A stretch of 64,000 bases of DNA, taken from HGM10766 sp900757295. GTDB lineage: Bacteria > Bacillota_I > Bacilli_A > RF39 > UBA660. The notes under the pieces were generated by a model. The model saw nothing but the letters and a program-made list of their open reading frames with translations, ran no database searches and was not told the origin of the DNA. A program made the position numbers and the translations under genes. Location of the stretch: assembly GCA_025992315.1 (NCBI GenBank), contig DAJPHG010000001.1, positions 248,001-312,000 on the forward strand, written 5' to 3'. This document shows positions 53,690 to 62,417 of the stretch, in pieces (within the stretch, counting starts at the first letter, position 1; the number at the start of each line of letters is the position of its first letter).

Positions 53690-53767
53690 ATTTCTAGATA
53701 CGTTTTAGATACTTTCTTGCAACGTATTTAGTAATGTATCTAAATAATATTACCTAATTTTATTTAT

Positions 53768-53794
53768 AAAAAAGCCTTTATTTCAAGGCTTTTA
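53768..53794 (-). terminator. Terminator behind SEC-C copy D
   Basis: Minus-strand AAAAGCCTT/AAGGCTTTTT around GAAATA. It is the same hairpin as behind copy A. Confidence 0.85.
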
Positions 53795-53795
53795 A

Positions 53796-53843
53796 CTATT
53801 TTCCGCAACAATTCTTATATTTCTTCCCACTTCCACATGAACA
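53796..53843 (-). repeat. secA 3'-end repeat, copy D (SEC-C tail)
   Basis: Encodes CSCGSGKKYKNCCGK and a stop, the most diverged copy at the nucleotide level. Open in frame for about 17 codons upstream without an ATG. Confidence 0.8.
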
Positions 53844-54140
53844 AATTTGCTTAGTATTTGTAATATTATTTATATTTCCTTATATTGCTTGGTAAAACTG
53901 ATTTACTATTTGTAGTATTTATAGTATTAATCTTATTTATATTATCTATCATCGGATGACAAATGGGTGACATTGTCAGCTTTTCCATTTGCTGATACGA
54001 TTATATGATATGTAAATTAAATATTCAAATCTACAATAAAATTATTTGTACATTTGAACGATTTAACAATTATATTATACACTAATTATTATCTAATTAC
54101 AATTACGGTATTTCAATAGTTATAACTTTTGGGTTATTAA
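53844..54140. other. Intergenic segment upstream of SEC-C copy D, no complete gene
   Basis: AT-rich. On the minus strand 53960-54020 reads ANGKADNVTHLSSDDR then stop, which could be the end of a lost gene. The boundary between the secA-end repeats and the metabolite cluster lies here. Confidence 0.45.
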
Positions 54141-55361
54141 TTAAAGTCCTTTTCTAACATTAATATTTTCTTTTCCTTTTTTTAAAATTAATTCAAGAAC
54201 ATGTGCAACACCATCTTCATCATTGGATAATGTAACATAATCTGCATTTTCTTTTAGTATTTTATCTGCATTTTCCACAGCAATACTATATCCACTTTGC
54301 TCAAACATTGATAAATCATTTTTTTCATTTCCAATTGCAATTGTTCTAAAATATGGAATATTTAAATAATCTGCCAAAAATTTCATTGCGTTACCTTTAG
54401 AAGTATTAATATCAGAAAAACTTATCCATTGCTCATCACCTGATAAATTATCAGATTTTTCATCTATTATTTTAATCAACTGTTCTTCTTCTATTTTTTT
54501 CTTAACTTCATTAATCTTTTCTTTATTATCATCTATAAACATACATTGTTTAATACGTAAATTATCAATAATATCAACAAAATTTTCTTTATTCAATAAA
54601 AATTGATTATCATTTCTAACATCTTTTGTTACATAATCATAATCTGATGATGACAATACTAGTCTTAAATCATTATCATATGCATAATTAATGTATTTAA
54701 TTAACATTTCTTTATTTATTAAATTTTCAAATATGACCTTATTTTCACTCATATCATAAATATCAGACCCATTTAACGAAACAACATAATTACTTGCATT
54801 AGAATTTTTCATTATTTCGCACGCCTGATATCTTGGTCTTGATGTACATATGACAACATAGTTACCAATTTCACCCATTTTTTTAATTACATCTTTTGTC
54901 TTATCAGTTATCTCACTTTTATTATTTTTTAAAGTGCCATCATTATCTATGAAAATCATTTTGCTATAATTATTAATTTTCTTCAAGAAAATTGATTTAT
55001 CAGTAATGCATTCAACATTTAATTTTTGTAACATTTTATACAAATCTTCATATTTCCCATCTATAGCAGGTAAATAACAAGCAAATGGATTTCTTTGAAA
55101 ATGAATAAAATGTTTTTTTAATTTTAAGCATTCATTATCGAAAGAGTTTAATTCTTCAAAATAGTAAGTAAATAATTTTTTTGTTAATTCTACATATTCT
55201 TTACTAAAACAATCTAAATTATAAGTAAATCTTACAGGAATACATTCAAAATCTGAATTCAATAAATTTTCGCTTATAAATTTTTCATCGTCTTCGACAA
55301 ACATAATTGTTTGTTTTTCATCCATATTTTGCATTTCTTCAAATACATCATAATCTTCCAC
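54141..55361 (-). CDS. Cof-type HAD hydrolase with N-terminal extension
   Basis: About 406 residues from GTG 55361, which has AAGGAGG 8 nt upstream; an ATG at 55385 inside the preceding gene is the alternative. Residues 1-140 are an unrecognised acidic domain. The HAD part starts at about 150: MIFIDNDGTLKNNKSE (nucleophile), VVICTSRPRYQACE, and near the end DINTSKGNAMKFLADYL, IAIGNEKNDLSMFEQSGYSIAV and ENADYVTLSNDEDGVAHVL, the Cof/IIB signature for sugar-phosphate or cofactor phosphatases. Note Asn in DNDGT. Last gene of the cluster, overlapping the Nudix gene. Confidence 0.85.
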   Translation of the reverse strand: MEDYDVFEEMQNMDEKQTIMFVEDDEKFISENLLNSDFECIPVRFTYNLDCFSKEYVELTKKLFTYYFEELNSFDNECLKLKKHFIHFQRNPFACYLPAIDGKYEDLYKMLQKLNVECITDKSIFLKKINNYSKMIFIDNDGTLKNNKSEITDKTKDVIKKMGEIGNYVVICTSRPRYQACEIMKNSNASNYVVSLNGSDIYDMSENKVIFENLINKEMLIKYINYAYDNDLRLVLSSSDYDYVTKDVRNDNQFLLNKENFVDIIDNLRIKQCMFIDDNKEKINEVKKKIEEEQLIKIIDEKSDNLSGDEQWISFSDINTSKGNAMKFLADYLNIPYFRTIAIGNEKNDLSMFEQSGYSIAVENADKILKENADYVTLSNDEDGVAHVLELILKKGKENINVRKGL

Positions 55362-55919
55362 ATTTAATTCCTCCTTCACATTCAATCTTTAACATATCTT
55401 TTATTTTTGAATACTCATTACATATTCTTATCATATCATATAAAGCAGTATTCTTTTCTTTTGTCGTTTCTAAATTATCAGTTAAAACATCTTTTAATAT
55501 TTCAAATGGTATATATTTGCATTCATAATTTTGGTCAATTTCACTCTCTACTAAATTTCTTTTTATGGGATCATATTCTTTATCAGTATAAACAATATAA
55601 TAATATATTTGCACTAATCGATTTTTATTACTATTTTTGTAATTTTTACAATAATATTTTATATTATAGAATGGTATTTTATTTTCAGTTGAAATATCTA
55701 TACCTGTTTCTTCTAAAATTTCTCTAATTAGGCATTCTTCAAGTGTCTCATTTTTTTCTAAATGCCCTCCTGGAAATTCAAAGTGTGAAAGTCCATTTGA
55801 ATAACACATTAATATTTCGTTATTTAAATTTATTAACAACGCTCTAGCTCTTGTTGTTATTTCATCAATATCATTTTCTTTTAGTCCGTTACTATTAAAT
55901 TTTTTTCTATAAAATTCAT
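55348..55919 (-). CDS. Nudix hydrolase with apparent 5' frameshift in an A7 run
   Basis: The main frame (TTG 55839 to 55348, 163 residues) has a complete Nudix box GGHLEKNETLEECLIREILEETGI. Homology to the paralogue downstream extends further upstream in the same frame (LKENDIDEITTRARALLI), with no start codon. The only ATG with proper position (55919, 3 nt after the previous stop) is in another frame and stops after 12 codons. One extra A in the A7 run at 55900-55906 would join them as MNFIEKKFNSNGLKEND. So the gene is either slippage-expressed, phase-variable, broken or misread by one base. Nudix enzymes hydrolyse nucleoside diphosphate derivatives. Confidence 0.75.
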
Positions 55920-55922
55920 TTT

Positions 55923-56441
55923 TTAATCCTTATTCTGTTCTATATATTCTTCTATCGCAGTAATCATATCTGGTGAAATTATTTTATTCTTTTCATTATT
56001 TGGAATGTTTTCTTTTATCTTATCTACAGCTTCTGAAAGTTTAAATGATTCTATTTTAAAATTGCCTTGTTTTTCATGTTCAGTATATTTTGTTTTTAAT
56101 AGATTAACATCTTTGTTAGTTTCAATAATATAATAATATATCTCAGCTTTTCTATTTTTTCCTTTTTCAGGCCAGTCTTTAGACAAGAAAGTAACTTTAT
56201 AAAATGGACGTTTTATTTCTTCGTCATCAAGTTCGATACCCGTTTCTTCTAAAACTTCCCTTTTTAAACAATTAGTAATACTTTCATTTTTTTCTAAATG
56301 TCCTCCTGGAAATTGAAATAGTCCGTTTTCATTTCCAACCAAAATATTTTCATTTTTAATTATTAATGCTTTCGTTCTAACGACAACTTCTGTTATATCA
56401 TTGTCAGTTAAATAATCATAATTATAAATTGTTTCTTTCAT
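55923..56441 (-). CDS. Nudix hydrolase
   Basis: 172 residues. The Nudix box is GGHLEKNESITNCLKREVLEETGI, intact, preceded by VVVRTKALIIKNENILVGNENGLFQFP. It is a paralogue of the next gene with the same layout. Substrate unknown; a nucleoside diphosphate-linked compound is likely from the family. AGGAAGAAGGAA precedes the ATG. Confidence 0.9.
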   Translation of the reverse strand: MKETIYNYDYLTDNDITEVVVRTKALIIKNENILVGNENGLFQFPGGHLEKNESITNCLKREVLEETGIELDDEEIKRPFYKVTFLSKDWPEKGKNRKAEIYYYIIETNKDVNLLKTKYTEHEKQGNFKIESFKLSEAVDKIKENIPNNEKNKIISPDMITAIEEYIEQNKD

Positions 56442-56495
56442 TTATATTCCTTCTTCCTCGTAAATTATCATAATTATATCATATTTGTAATATAA

Positions 56496-57128
56496 TTACA
56501 TATTTGCTTTTTTTAATATCTTAGAATTATTCTTTTCTTCTTTGATGACATTAATAAATTGTTCAACAAGTTCTGTTGGTTTATAGTTTTCAGAATCTAA
56601 TTCAATTCCTAAAATATCTTTATTATTTAAAAGTCTATACCATTCATAATTTTCATGATTATTCTCAATAATAGCTTGTTCTATAGTTTTATATTTTATT
56701 TCTTTTCCTGTTTCTAAATATCTTATATTTGATCTTTCAACACATTCTTTTGGAGAACAAGATATATATATACAAATTATTTTTACATCATTATTCAAAA
56801 ACTTATTAATTAACTCATTTGATATTGTTGGATAATATTTATCATCTATTTCTGAATTTGATTTTGTTTGAAATAATTGAACAGCATAATGAACATCCGA
56901 AATTATATAATCATGTTTCAAGCATTTTTCTAGGAAAAAGTTATCAACCTCATCAGAAGAAACTTTATCAAATATTTCATCAGAGGGAATATTTCTAAAC
57001 TTTGCAATATCATAAAAACATTGAAATCTTCTATACATAAAACTTCCATCTAAATTTTTGTTTAATTCTTTTGCAAATGTACTTTTTCCACTTGCTGTTG
57101 ATCCACCAACAAAAATTATAGTGCTCAT
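56496..57128 (-). CDS. P-loop kinase-like protein
   Basis: 210 residues. IIFVGGSTASGKSTFAKELN is a Walker A at residues 4-23. IISDVHYAVQLFQ looks like the Walker B/acceptor region and ICIYISCSPKECVERSNIRYLETGKE the lid with Arg. Similar in size to small-molecule or nucleoside kinases. Its ATG overlaps the methyltransferase stop (ATGA). The substrate is unknown. Confidence 0.8.
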   Translation of the reverse strand: MSTIIFVGGSTASGKSTFAKELNKNLDGSFMYRRFQCFYDIAKFRNIPSDEIFDKVSSDEVDNFFLEKCLKHDYIISDVHYAVQLFQTKSNSEIDDKYYPTISNELINKFLNNDVKIICIYISCSPKECVERSNIRYLETGKEIKYKTIEQAIIENNHENYEWYRLLNNKDILGIELDSENYKPTELVEQFINVIKEEKNNSKILKKANM

Positions 57129-58276
57129 TCCAAAACCTTCCTTTTACTCAATATATAATTTCCAAATTCATCATCAGGAGATTCTTTAATACTATCAAAT
57201 TGACTATAAAATTCTAATAATTCTTCAAAAGCAATTTTTGGTGCTTGTTTTATTTGATTAAATTTATCATTCATTCGTTCACCAAGATTACCACAATAAT
57301 ATATTTTATCTTTGTTTAATCTTGTTCTAATATGATTACCTAATGCATAAATTTTTTCATTTTCAACATCTTGTTTCAACAATTCTTTTAATGCTTCTAA
57401 TACTTCTTTTGTAACACTTCCACTACTTAATGAAAATGCTGCAATTTCCTTACTATGATCGAAATATTTTAAATTATAACCATATTCATCAAACAATTGA
57501 ATTAAGTCTATTAAATTTTGTTCTATTCTCCAACCTCCTCCTTGAAAAACAAATAATCCATCATTACTTTTTTCCATTGCTGTTCTACAAAAATTCAAAT
57601 AAAATCTCAATGAATTAGGGCTCATCTCTAATAATGCATGATTAGAAACAACTAAATCAATATTAAATGGTTTATCCTTTAAATTCCATAATTCCCAATA
57701 TGGAACATGAATACAGGGAGATTTTTCATCTAATTTTTCTTTTGCTAATTCATTAACATTAAATTTTGTGATGTAGTTATATAATCTATTTTGCACTAAA
57801 TAAAATGCTTGAGTAACATCAGTTGCAGAATAGTTTACTTTGTCTTCTAACAATAAAGATCCTAATGTTCCTGCACCCCCACCAATTTCAAAAACTCTTT
57901 TAGAATTAGTTGTTCCAAGTGCAGCTTCTATAATTCTTTTTTCACATATAGAAGCAATCATAGGTGCTTTTACTAAGAAATCACCATCATAATATTTTTT
58001 TGTTACATCAAATATATCACTAGTACATTTTTTTAACAATTCAAACTCTTCTTTGGTTATTCCACCACATAATTCCTTAAAATGTCTTTCTAAACTATAA
58101 GCATGCATACTGTCTATGTATCTAATTAATTCTTCTTCTTTAACAACAGTAGTTGGAAAACCTCCATTTTCAAATAATTTAGGTCTAAATGCTCTTATAA
58201 ATCTATTTGATAAATTTACCTTTCCATCTATTTCCTGTTTATTATATTCATCTATGCTCAAATCTTTATTTGTCAT
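57125..58276 (-). CDS. SAM-dependent methyltransferase (sugar O-methyltransferase-like)
   Basis: 383 residues. The SAM-binding Rossmann motif is VFEIGGGAGTLGSLLLE at about residue 133, followed by YSATDVTQAFYLVQNRLY and DLVVSNHALLEMSPNSLRFYL. An N-terminal helical domain of about 120 residues precedes it. The layout resembles putative sugar O-methyltransferases, but the acceptor cannot be told. AAGGAGATG precedes the ATG, which overlaps the ABC ATPase stop by 4 nt. Confidence 0.8.
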   Translation of the reverse strand: MTNKDLSIDEYNKQEIDGKVNLSNRFIRAFRPKLFENGGFPTTVVKEEELIRYIDSMHAYSLERHFKELCGGITKEEFELLKKCTSDIFDVTKKYYDGDFLVKAPMIASICEKRIIEAALGTTNSKRVFEIGGGAGTLGSLLLEDKVNYSATDVTQAFYLVQNRLYNYITKFNVNELAKEKLDEKSPCIHVPYWELWNLKDKPFNIDLVVSNHALLEMSPNSLRFYLNFCRTAMEKSNDGLFVFQGGGWRIEQNLIDLIQLFDEYGYNLKYFDHSKEIAAFSLSSGSVTKEVLEALKELLKQDVENEKIYALGNHIRTRLNKDKIYYCGNLGERMNDKFNQIKQAPKIAFEELLEFYSQFDSIKESPDDEFGNYILSKRKVLE

Positions 58277-58941
58277 TTTTTCATCTCCTTTAATTCATGT
58301 TTATTTAATTTAAAAATCCTATCAGATATTTCTTCAACAAATTGTTCTTCGTGTGAAACTATAATCATAGTCATATTTTCTTTTACTAATTCTTTTATCA
58401 TATCAAAAACACTATTTTTACTTTCTTTATCTAAAGCACTTGTAGGTTCATCCAGCAAAATTAAATTAGGTTTCATTAAAATAGTTCTTGCAATTGCAAC
58501 TCTTTGTTGCTGTCCGCCTGATAATTCATCTGGATAATTATTTTTTTTATCTATTAAATCAATTTTCTTTAATATTTCCTCAGCTTTTTTTATGCTTTCA
58601 CTTTTTGTCATTTTTTTGAGTTTCATTAATCCTATAGTCAAATTTTCAATTACTGTTAAATGACTAAACAAATTATAATCTTGAAATACAATACCAACTC
58701 TTTTTCTTAAGTCTTCAACTTTTATATTTTCAACATCATGATTATATATAAATATTTTCCCTTGTTGAATTTTTTCTAATTTATTTATACATTTTAGCAG
58801 CGAACTTTTGCCACATCCACTTTTTCCTATTATTGAAACAACTTCACCTTTATTAACTGTTAAATTTATATTATTGAATATCATATTATTTTTATAATAT
58901 TTACTAATATCACATAATTGCAAAATTATATTACTTTTCAT
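58273..58941 (-). CDS. Polar amino acid ABC transporter, ATP-binding protein
   Basis: 222 residues from ATG 58941 (GTG three codons earlier is possible). Walker A GKSGCGKSSLLKCIN, Q-loop VFQDYNLFSHLTV, signature LSGGQQQRVAIARTI, Walker B LILLDEPTSALD and the switch His VSHEEQF are intact. It belongs to the GlnQ/HisP group. It is coupled to the permease by an 11-nt overlap. Confidence 0.93.
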   Translation of the reverse strand: MKSNIILQLCDISKYYKNNMIFNNINLTVNKGEVVSIIGKSGCGKSSLLKCINKLEKIQQGKIFIYNHDVENIKVEDLRKRVGIVFQDYNLFSHLTVIENLTIGLMKLKKMTKSESIKKAEEILKKIDLIDKKNNYPDELSGGQQQRVAIARTILMKPNLILLDEPTSALDKESKNSVFDMIKELVKENMTMIIVSHEEQFVEEISDRIFKLNKHELKEMKK

Positions 58942-59695
58942 TCTTTGCACCTCTTTTATTAATTTTTTTATAAATTGTATCTAATAAATAGCTAACAATT
59001 TTGCAAATCACAAAATATACAAACGCAGTAAATATCAATGGAAAAAATGCCTCATATGTTCTATTTCTTATAATATCACTAGATTTTGTTAAATCCATTA
59101 TTGAAATATATCCAGCAATTGATGTCATTTTTATTAATGAAATACATTCGTTTTTATATACAGGAATCGTGTAAGTTAATACTTGTGGTAATATAACATA
59201 TTTAAATGTTTGAACTTTATTAAAGCCTAATGAATAAGCTGATAAAATTTGATTTTTATTTAGTGAATTATATGCCCCTCTAATAATCTCTGATACATAT
59301 GCAGCGAAATAAATTGAAAATGCAATAATTGCTACTATTAAAGGCTCAATGTTAACTTTTCCAAACACAACATAATATAGAATTAATAATAACACTGTAC
59401 ATGGTGTTCCTTGCAACAATGAAACAATAAACTTGCTTAATTTTGGTAATTTTGTTACTCTCATCAAAAATATTACAAATGCAATTACTGTCCCAAATAT
59501 TATAGAAAAAATAGATATAACTAAAGTTGACTTTAGTCCTTCAAGCATTAATAAATATCTATCTTCCTCAATTAAAGTTCTATTAAAACTTATTACTATG
59601 TTATTAAAATTTTTAACTATATCATTATAATTAAATATAGTTATCAAAATTATTAAAAAAATTATAACAATATAATATATATTTTTCCGTTTCAT
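58931..59695 (-). CDS. Polar amino acid ABC transporter, permease
   Basis: 254 residues. The GlnP/HisM-type permease fold starts at about residue 52 (GLKSTLVISIFSIIFGTVIAFVIFLMR). The EAA loop is EIIRGAYNSLNKNQILSAYSLGFNKVQTFKYVILPQVL with KNECISLIKMTSIAG following. About five membrane helices in all, plus an extra N-terminal helix. It imports (or rarely exports) an amino-acid-like substrate with the adjacent ATPase and binding protein. Confidence 0.92.
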   Translation of the reverse strand: MKRKNIYYIVIIFLIILITIFNYNDIVKNFNNIVISFNRTLIEEDRYLLMLEGLKSTLVISIFSIIFGTVIAFVIFLMRVTKLPKLSKFIVSLLQGTPCTVLLLILYYVVFGKVNIEPLIVAIIAFSIYFAAYVSEIIRGAYNSLNKNQILSAYSLGFNKVQTFKYVILPQVLTYTIPVYKNECISLIKMTSIAGYISIMDLTKSSDIIRNRTYEAFFPLIFTAFVYFVICKIVSYLLDTIYKKINKRGAKNEK

Positions 59696-59699
59696 TTAC

Positions 59700-60467
59700 T
59701 TACTTCCTTGTGACTATTACTATTCCTCCCGTATAATTAGGTTCTGAAAATATAACTGATTTTTTTCTTTCTTCCGTTACAATTATTGAGCAACCAGATA
59801 TATCTACTTTTCCAGATTTTAACGCTGGAATAATACCATCAAATGACATTTCAATAATTTCTAATTTATATCCTAGTTCTTTACATATATACATCATTAC
59901 ATCAATATCATAACCAACAATTTTATTGTCTTTCATATACGCAAATGGTGCCGATCCCGATACAGTTGCATACTTTATGATTCCATTTATAGGATCGTAT
60001 TTATAATTTCCTAAAACCTTTTTTTCTTCGTCATTACCCATCCATTTTTCTTCAAATGAAGATAAAATTCCATTATCTTTCATTTTTTTTAATTGCTCAT
60101 CTATTTGTTTCTTTAAATCATTTTTTTTCGGATTTATTGCATAGGCATAACTATCATTGGTTATTTTTTTCAATATTTTTAGATTTTTATTATTATTAAT
60201 TATTTCTTTTGCTAATGGCTCATCACTTAAAAAGCCATCAATTTTACCAGATTTTAATGCAGAAATTTGATCACTATAACTATTATAATATTTTGGTTTT
60301 GCATCAGATATTTTTTTGGAAAGAATAATATCATATTCAGAGCCAGTATAAACGCCTATATTGCTACTACTTAAATCTTCTATACTATTTATTACTTTTA
60401 CCTTATATGTACATCCTGTTATGAATAAAATACTAAACAAAATTACTAAACTAAATTTTTTTAACAT
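59700..60467 (-). CDS. Substrate-binding lipoprotein (family 3), halves in swapped order
   Basis: 255 residues from ATG 60467, with AAGGAG upstream; an ATG at 60488 gives 7 more residues. A lipoprotein signal ends in LFITGC. The order of the fold is permuted. Residues about 30-150 (IEDLSSSNIGVYTGSEYD, YNSYSDQISALKSGKIDGFLSDEP, SFEEKWMGND) match the second half of a normal family 3 protein. Residues about 160-255 (IKYATVSGSAPFAYMKDNKIVGYDIDVMMYI, MSFDGIIPALKSGKVDISG, TEERKKSVIFSEPNYTGGIVIV) match the first half and close the protein. Its likely ligand is an amino acid or analogue. Confidence 0.88.
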   Translation of the reverse strand: MLKKFSLVILFSILFITGCTYKVKVINSIEDLSSSNIGVYTGSEYDIILSKKISDAKPKYYNSYSDQISALKSGKIDGFLSDEPLAKEIINNNKNLKILKKITNDSYAYAINPKKNDLKKQIDEQLKKMKDNGILSSFEEKWMGNDEEKKVLGNYKYDPINGIIKYATVSGSAPFAYMKDNKIVGYDIDVMMYICKELGYKLEIIEMSFDGIIPALKSGKVDISGCSIIVTEERKKSVIFSEPNYTGGIVIVTRK

Positions 60468-61707
60468 ATTTTTTCTCCTTGTACTCATCTTTAACTTCTA
60501 TTTCAAAATTATCAAAAATATACTGCATTTTTCTCAATGTGTCGTTTTCATCTGCACCAGCAACTTGAATCCATCCTGAGGCGTCATTTCCCACTCTTCT
60601 TTTCTTTTGAAATTCACCTACTTTAGTAAATAATTCACCATCAATTGCTCCGCCCATTTTTAATAAATCCGATAATGGAGTAATGTTACTAATTATACCT
60701 TCCTTATTAGGCAAATATAAATCTCCGACACTTATTATAGGATTTCTATATTGCAAACTAACTTTATCATGAATGGCAATATCTAGTAATGCATTATAAA
60801 TATCTATTCCATATGAATAACTATGATTTAATGTAGCTTGACATCCAGGTAATCTCCATCCTAATTCACTAGCTTTAATATTTCCATCATTACTGATGAA
60901 TACTTCAATTGTCATTGCACCATCTTTAAGATTCATACCTGAAACTATCTGTTGAATATACTCCTTTGGTGTAAATTTAAAATAGTTTGGAATTTTTGGG
61001 ATAGTCATATGACAATTTAGTTCATTTGCAATAGATGCCCAAATTGTAGGATTTGGGATATACGTAACATATGAATCTATTACTTTTCCATCTTGTACAA
61101 TGCTTTCTATTGACCACTCATGATCATAACAAAATTGTTCAAGCATATATTTTCCAGGTTCTATATTTATATTTAAATTATCAATATCATCTTCCGAATT
61201 AATTATATATGTATCTATGCTATTCATACCACGGCGTGGCTTAAAAATCATCTTTTCTCTACCTGATTCAAAAAATATTTTTTTTATTTCATTTTTATCA
61301 TTAACTTCATAAAAATCAACTGTATCCAATCCAATTTCTCGAAACCTTTTTTTCATTTCTACTTTATCTCTTACCCACAAAATTTGTTGTGCAGATAATG
61401 CATTTAATCCTAATTTTTCTGCAAATTTATTTGAATATTCCAAATAATATTCAGAATCATTTAAAAAATAATCAATAACTAACTTATTCTCATATAACCA
61501 TTTTTTAAATTTTATAACTTCCTCATCCATATCATTGAAATAATCTACAATATAAATTTTATATTTTTGTGTTTCTTTTAAATATTCTTGAGAAAAAAAC
61601 CTCATATTTTTAGTTGTTCTCAATATTATTGGCAAAATATCAGTTCTTTCAAAAAGTTTGTGAGATAAATTACTTTCATACTCTTCAAAATATAATAATG
61701 TTTTCAT
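60451..61707 (-). CDS. ATP-grasp enzyme (carboxylate-amine ligase type)
   Basis: 418 residues. The N-terminal 100 residues are a pre-ATP-grasp domain. QILWVRDKVEMKKRFREIGLDTVDFYEV opens the ATP-grasp fold. MIFKPRRGMNSIDTYII and YMLEQFCYDHEWSIESIVQDGKVI form the nucleotide site. MTIEVFISNDGNIKASELGWRLPG provides the Mg ligands. The family joins a carboxylate to an amine through an acyl phosphate, as in dipeptide or amino acid ligases. It is the second ATP-grasp gene of the cluster. Its end overlaps the binding-protein start by 17 nt. Confidence 0.87.
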   Translation of the reverse strand: MKTLLYFEEYESNLSHKLFERTDILPIILRTTKNMRFFSQEYLKETQKYKIYIVDYFNDMDEEVIKFKKWLYENKLVIDYFLNDSEYYLEYSNKFAEKLGLNALSAQQILWVRDKVEMKKRFREIGLDTVDFYEVNDKNEIKKIFFESGREKMIFKPRRGMNSIDTYIINSEDDIDNLNINIEPGKYMLEQFCYDHEWSIESIVQDGKVIDSYVTYIPNPTIWASIANELNCHMTIPKIPNYFKFTPKEYIQQIVSGMNLKDGAMTIEVFISNDGNIKASELGWRLPGCQATLNHSYSYGIDIYNALLDIAIHDKVSLQYRNPIISVGDLYLPNKEGIISNITPLSDLLKMGGAIDGELFTKVGEFQKKRRVGNDASGWIQVAGADENDTLRKMQYIFDNFEIEVKDEYKEKKYVKKI

Positions 61708-62417
61708 ATAGTCAATCTCCTTACTTTTTGAATTTGATCATCAGAAAATATACTTTTATTAAAAATATTATCTATACTATTTTTAATAAAATTTAAGTGA
61801 TTTATATCATAATAATCCGACAATGTTTTGGTTTTAGTCATATCAATAGAATCTAAATGTTTTATTAAATAATCAAATAATTGAACTTGTTTAAATTCTA
61901 TACCATTTTGATTATCGCACTCATCATTTATAATTTTATCAAGCCAAACCATATAACATTTTTTATCTCTAGTAATTCCAACTTCTGGTGTTTCATATTT
62001 TCTCATCAGCTTGAATTTTTCTGGAAAATCATTTGCTATTGTTTTAAAATAAAGTACACCATCATATGTTGAAATAAGTTCATCTTTTTTTATTCTATTA
62101 TCAAATAGTATTTTTTCAAAAGCATTATTTTCTAAATACACATTCCCATCTAATAATCCTCTATCACATAACAATATTTGTTTTTCGTTCTCCTTTTTAT
62201 ATTCTTTTATAAATTGAATTTTGAATAAAAGATTTTGAAAATCTATTAAAGTAATATTATTTCCAGGAAGAATACCTAATGATAAAAGTTCCGTTGCTGT
62301 TTCAGAAACAATACCAATATTGTAATTTTCTTTTTTTAATTGTTCTTTAAAATAATTTAATGATGTACTTTTTCCACCACATGGTCCACCAGTAAATGCT
62401 ATTTTTATAGAATTCAT
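61704..62417 (-). CDS. P-loop ATPase of the Ttd14/NadR-like kinase type
   Basis: 237 residues. IAFTGGPCGGKSTSLNYF is the Walker A at residues 6-23. VSETATELLSLGILPGN and LLCDRGLLDGNVYL match the AAA_28/Ttd14 group related to nucleotide kinases, and MRKYETPEVGITRDKKCYMVWLDKII follows. The C-terminus is helical. It lies between the two ATP-grasp genes with 1- to 4-nt overlaps on both sides. Confidence 0.82.
   Translation of the reverse strand: MNSIKIAFTGGPCGGKSTSLNYFKEQLKKENYNIGIVSETATELLSLGILPGNNITLIDFQNLLFKIQFIKEYKKENEKQILLCDRGLLDGNVYLENNAFEKILFDNRIKKDELISTYDGVLYFKTIANDFPEKFKLMRKYETPEVGITRDKKCYMVWLDKIINDECDNQNGIEFKQVQLFDYLIKHLDSIDMTKTKTLSDYYDINHLNFIKNSIDNIFNKSIFSDDQIQKVRRLTI

Noticed and set aside
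53960..54020. Short ORF starting MEKLTMSPICHPM on the minus strand
   Set aside because: It has no ribosome site. Another frame gives an equally plausible gene tail (ADNVTHLSSDDR then stop), so neither is supported as a gene.
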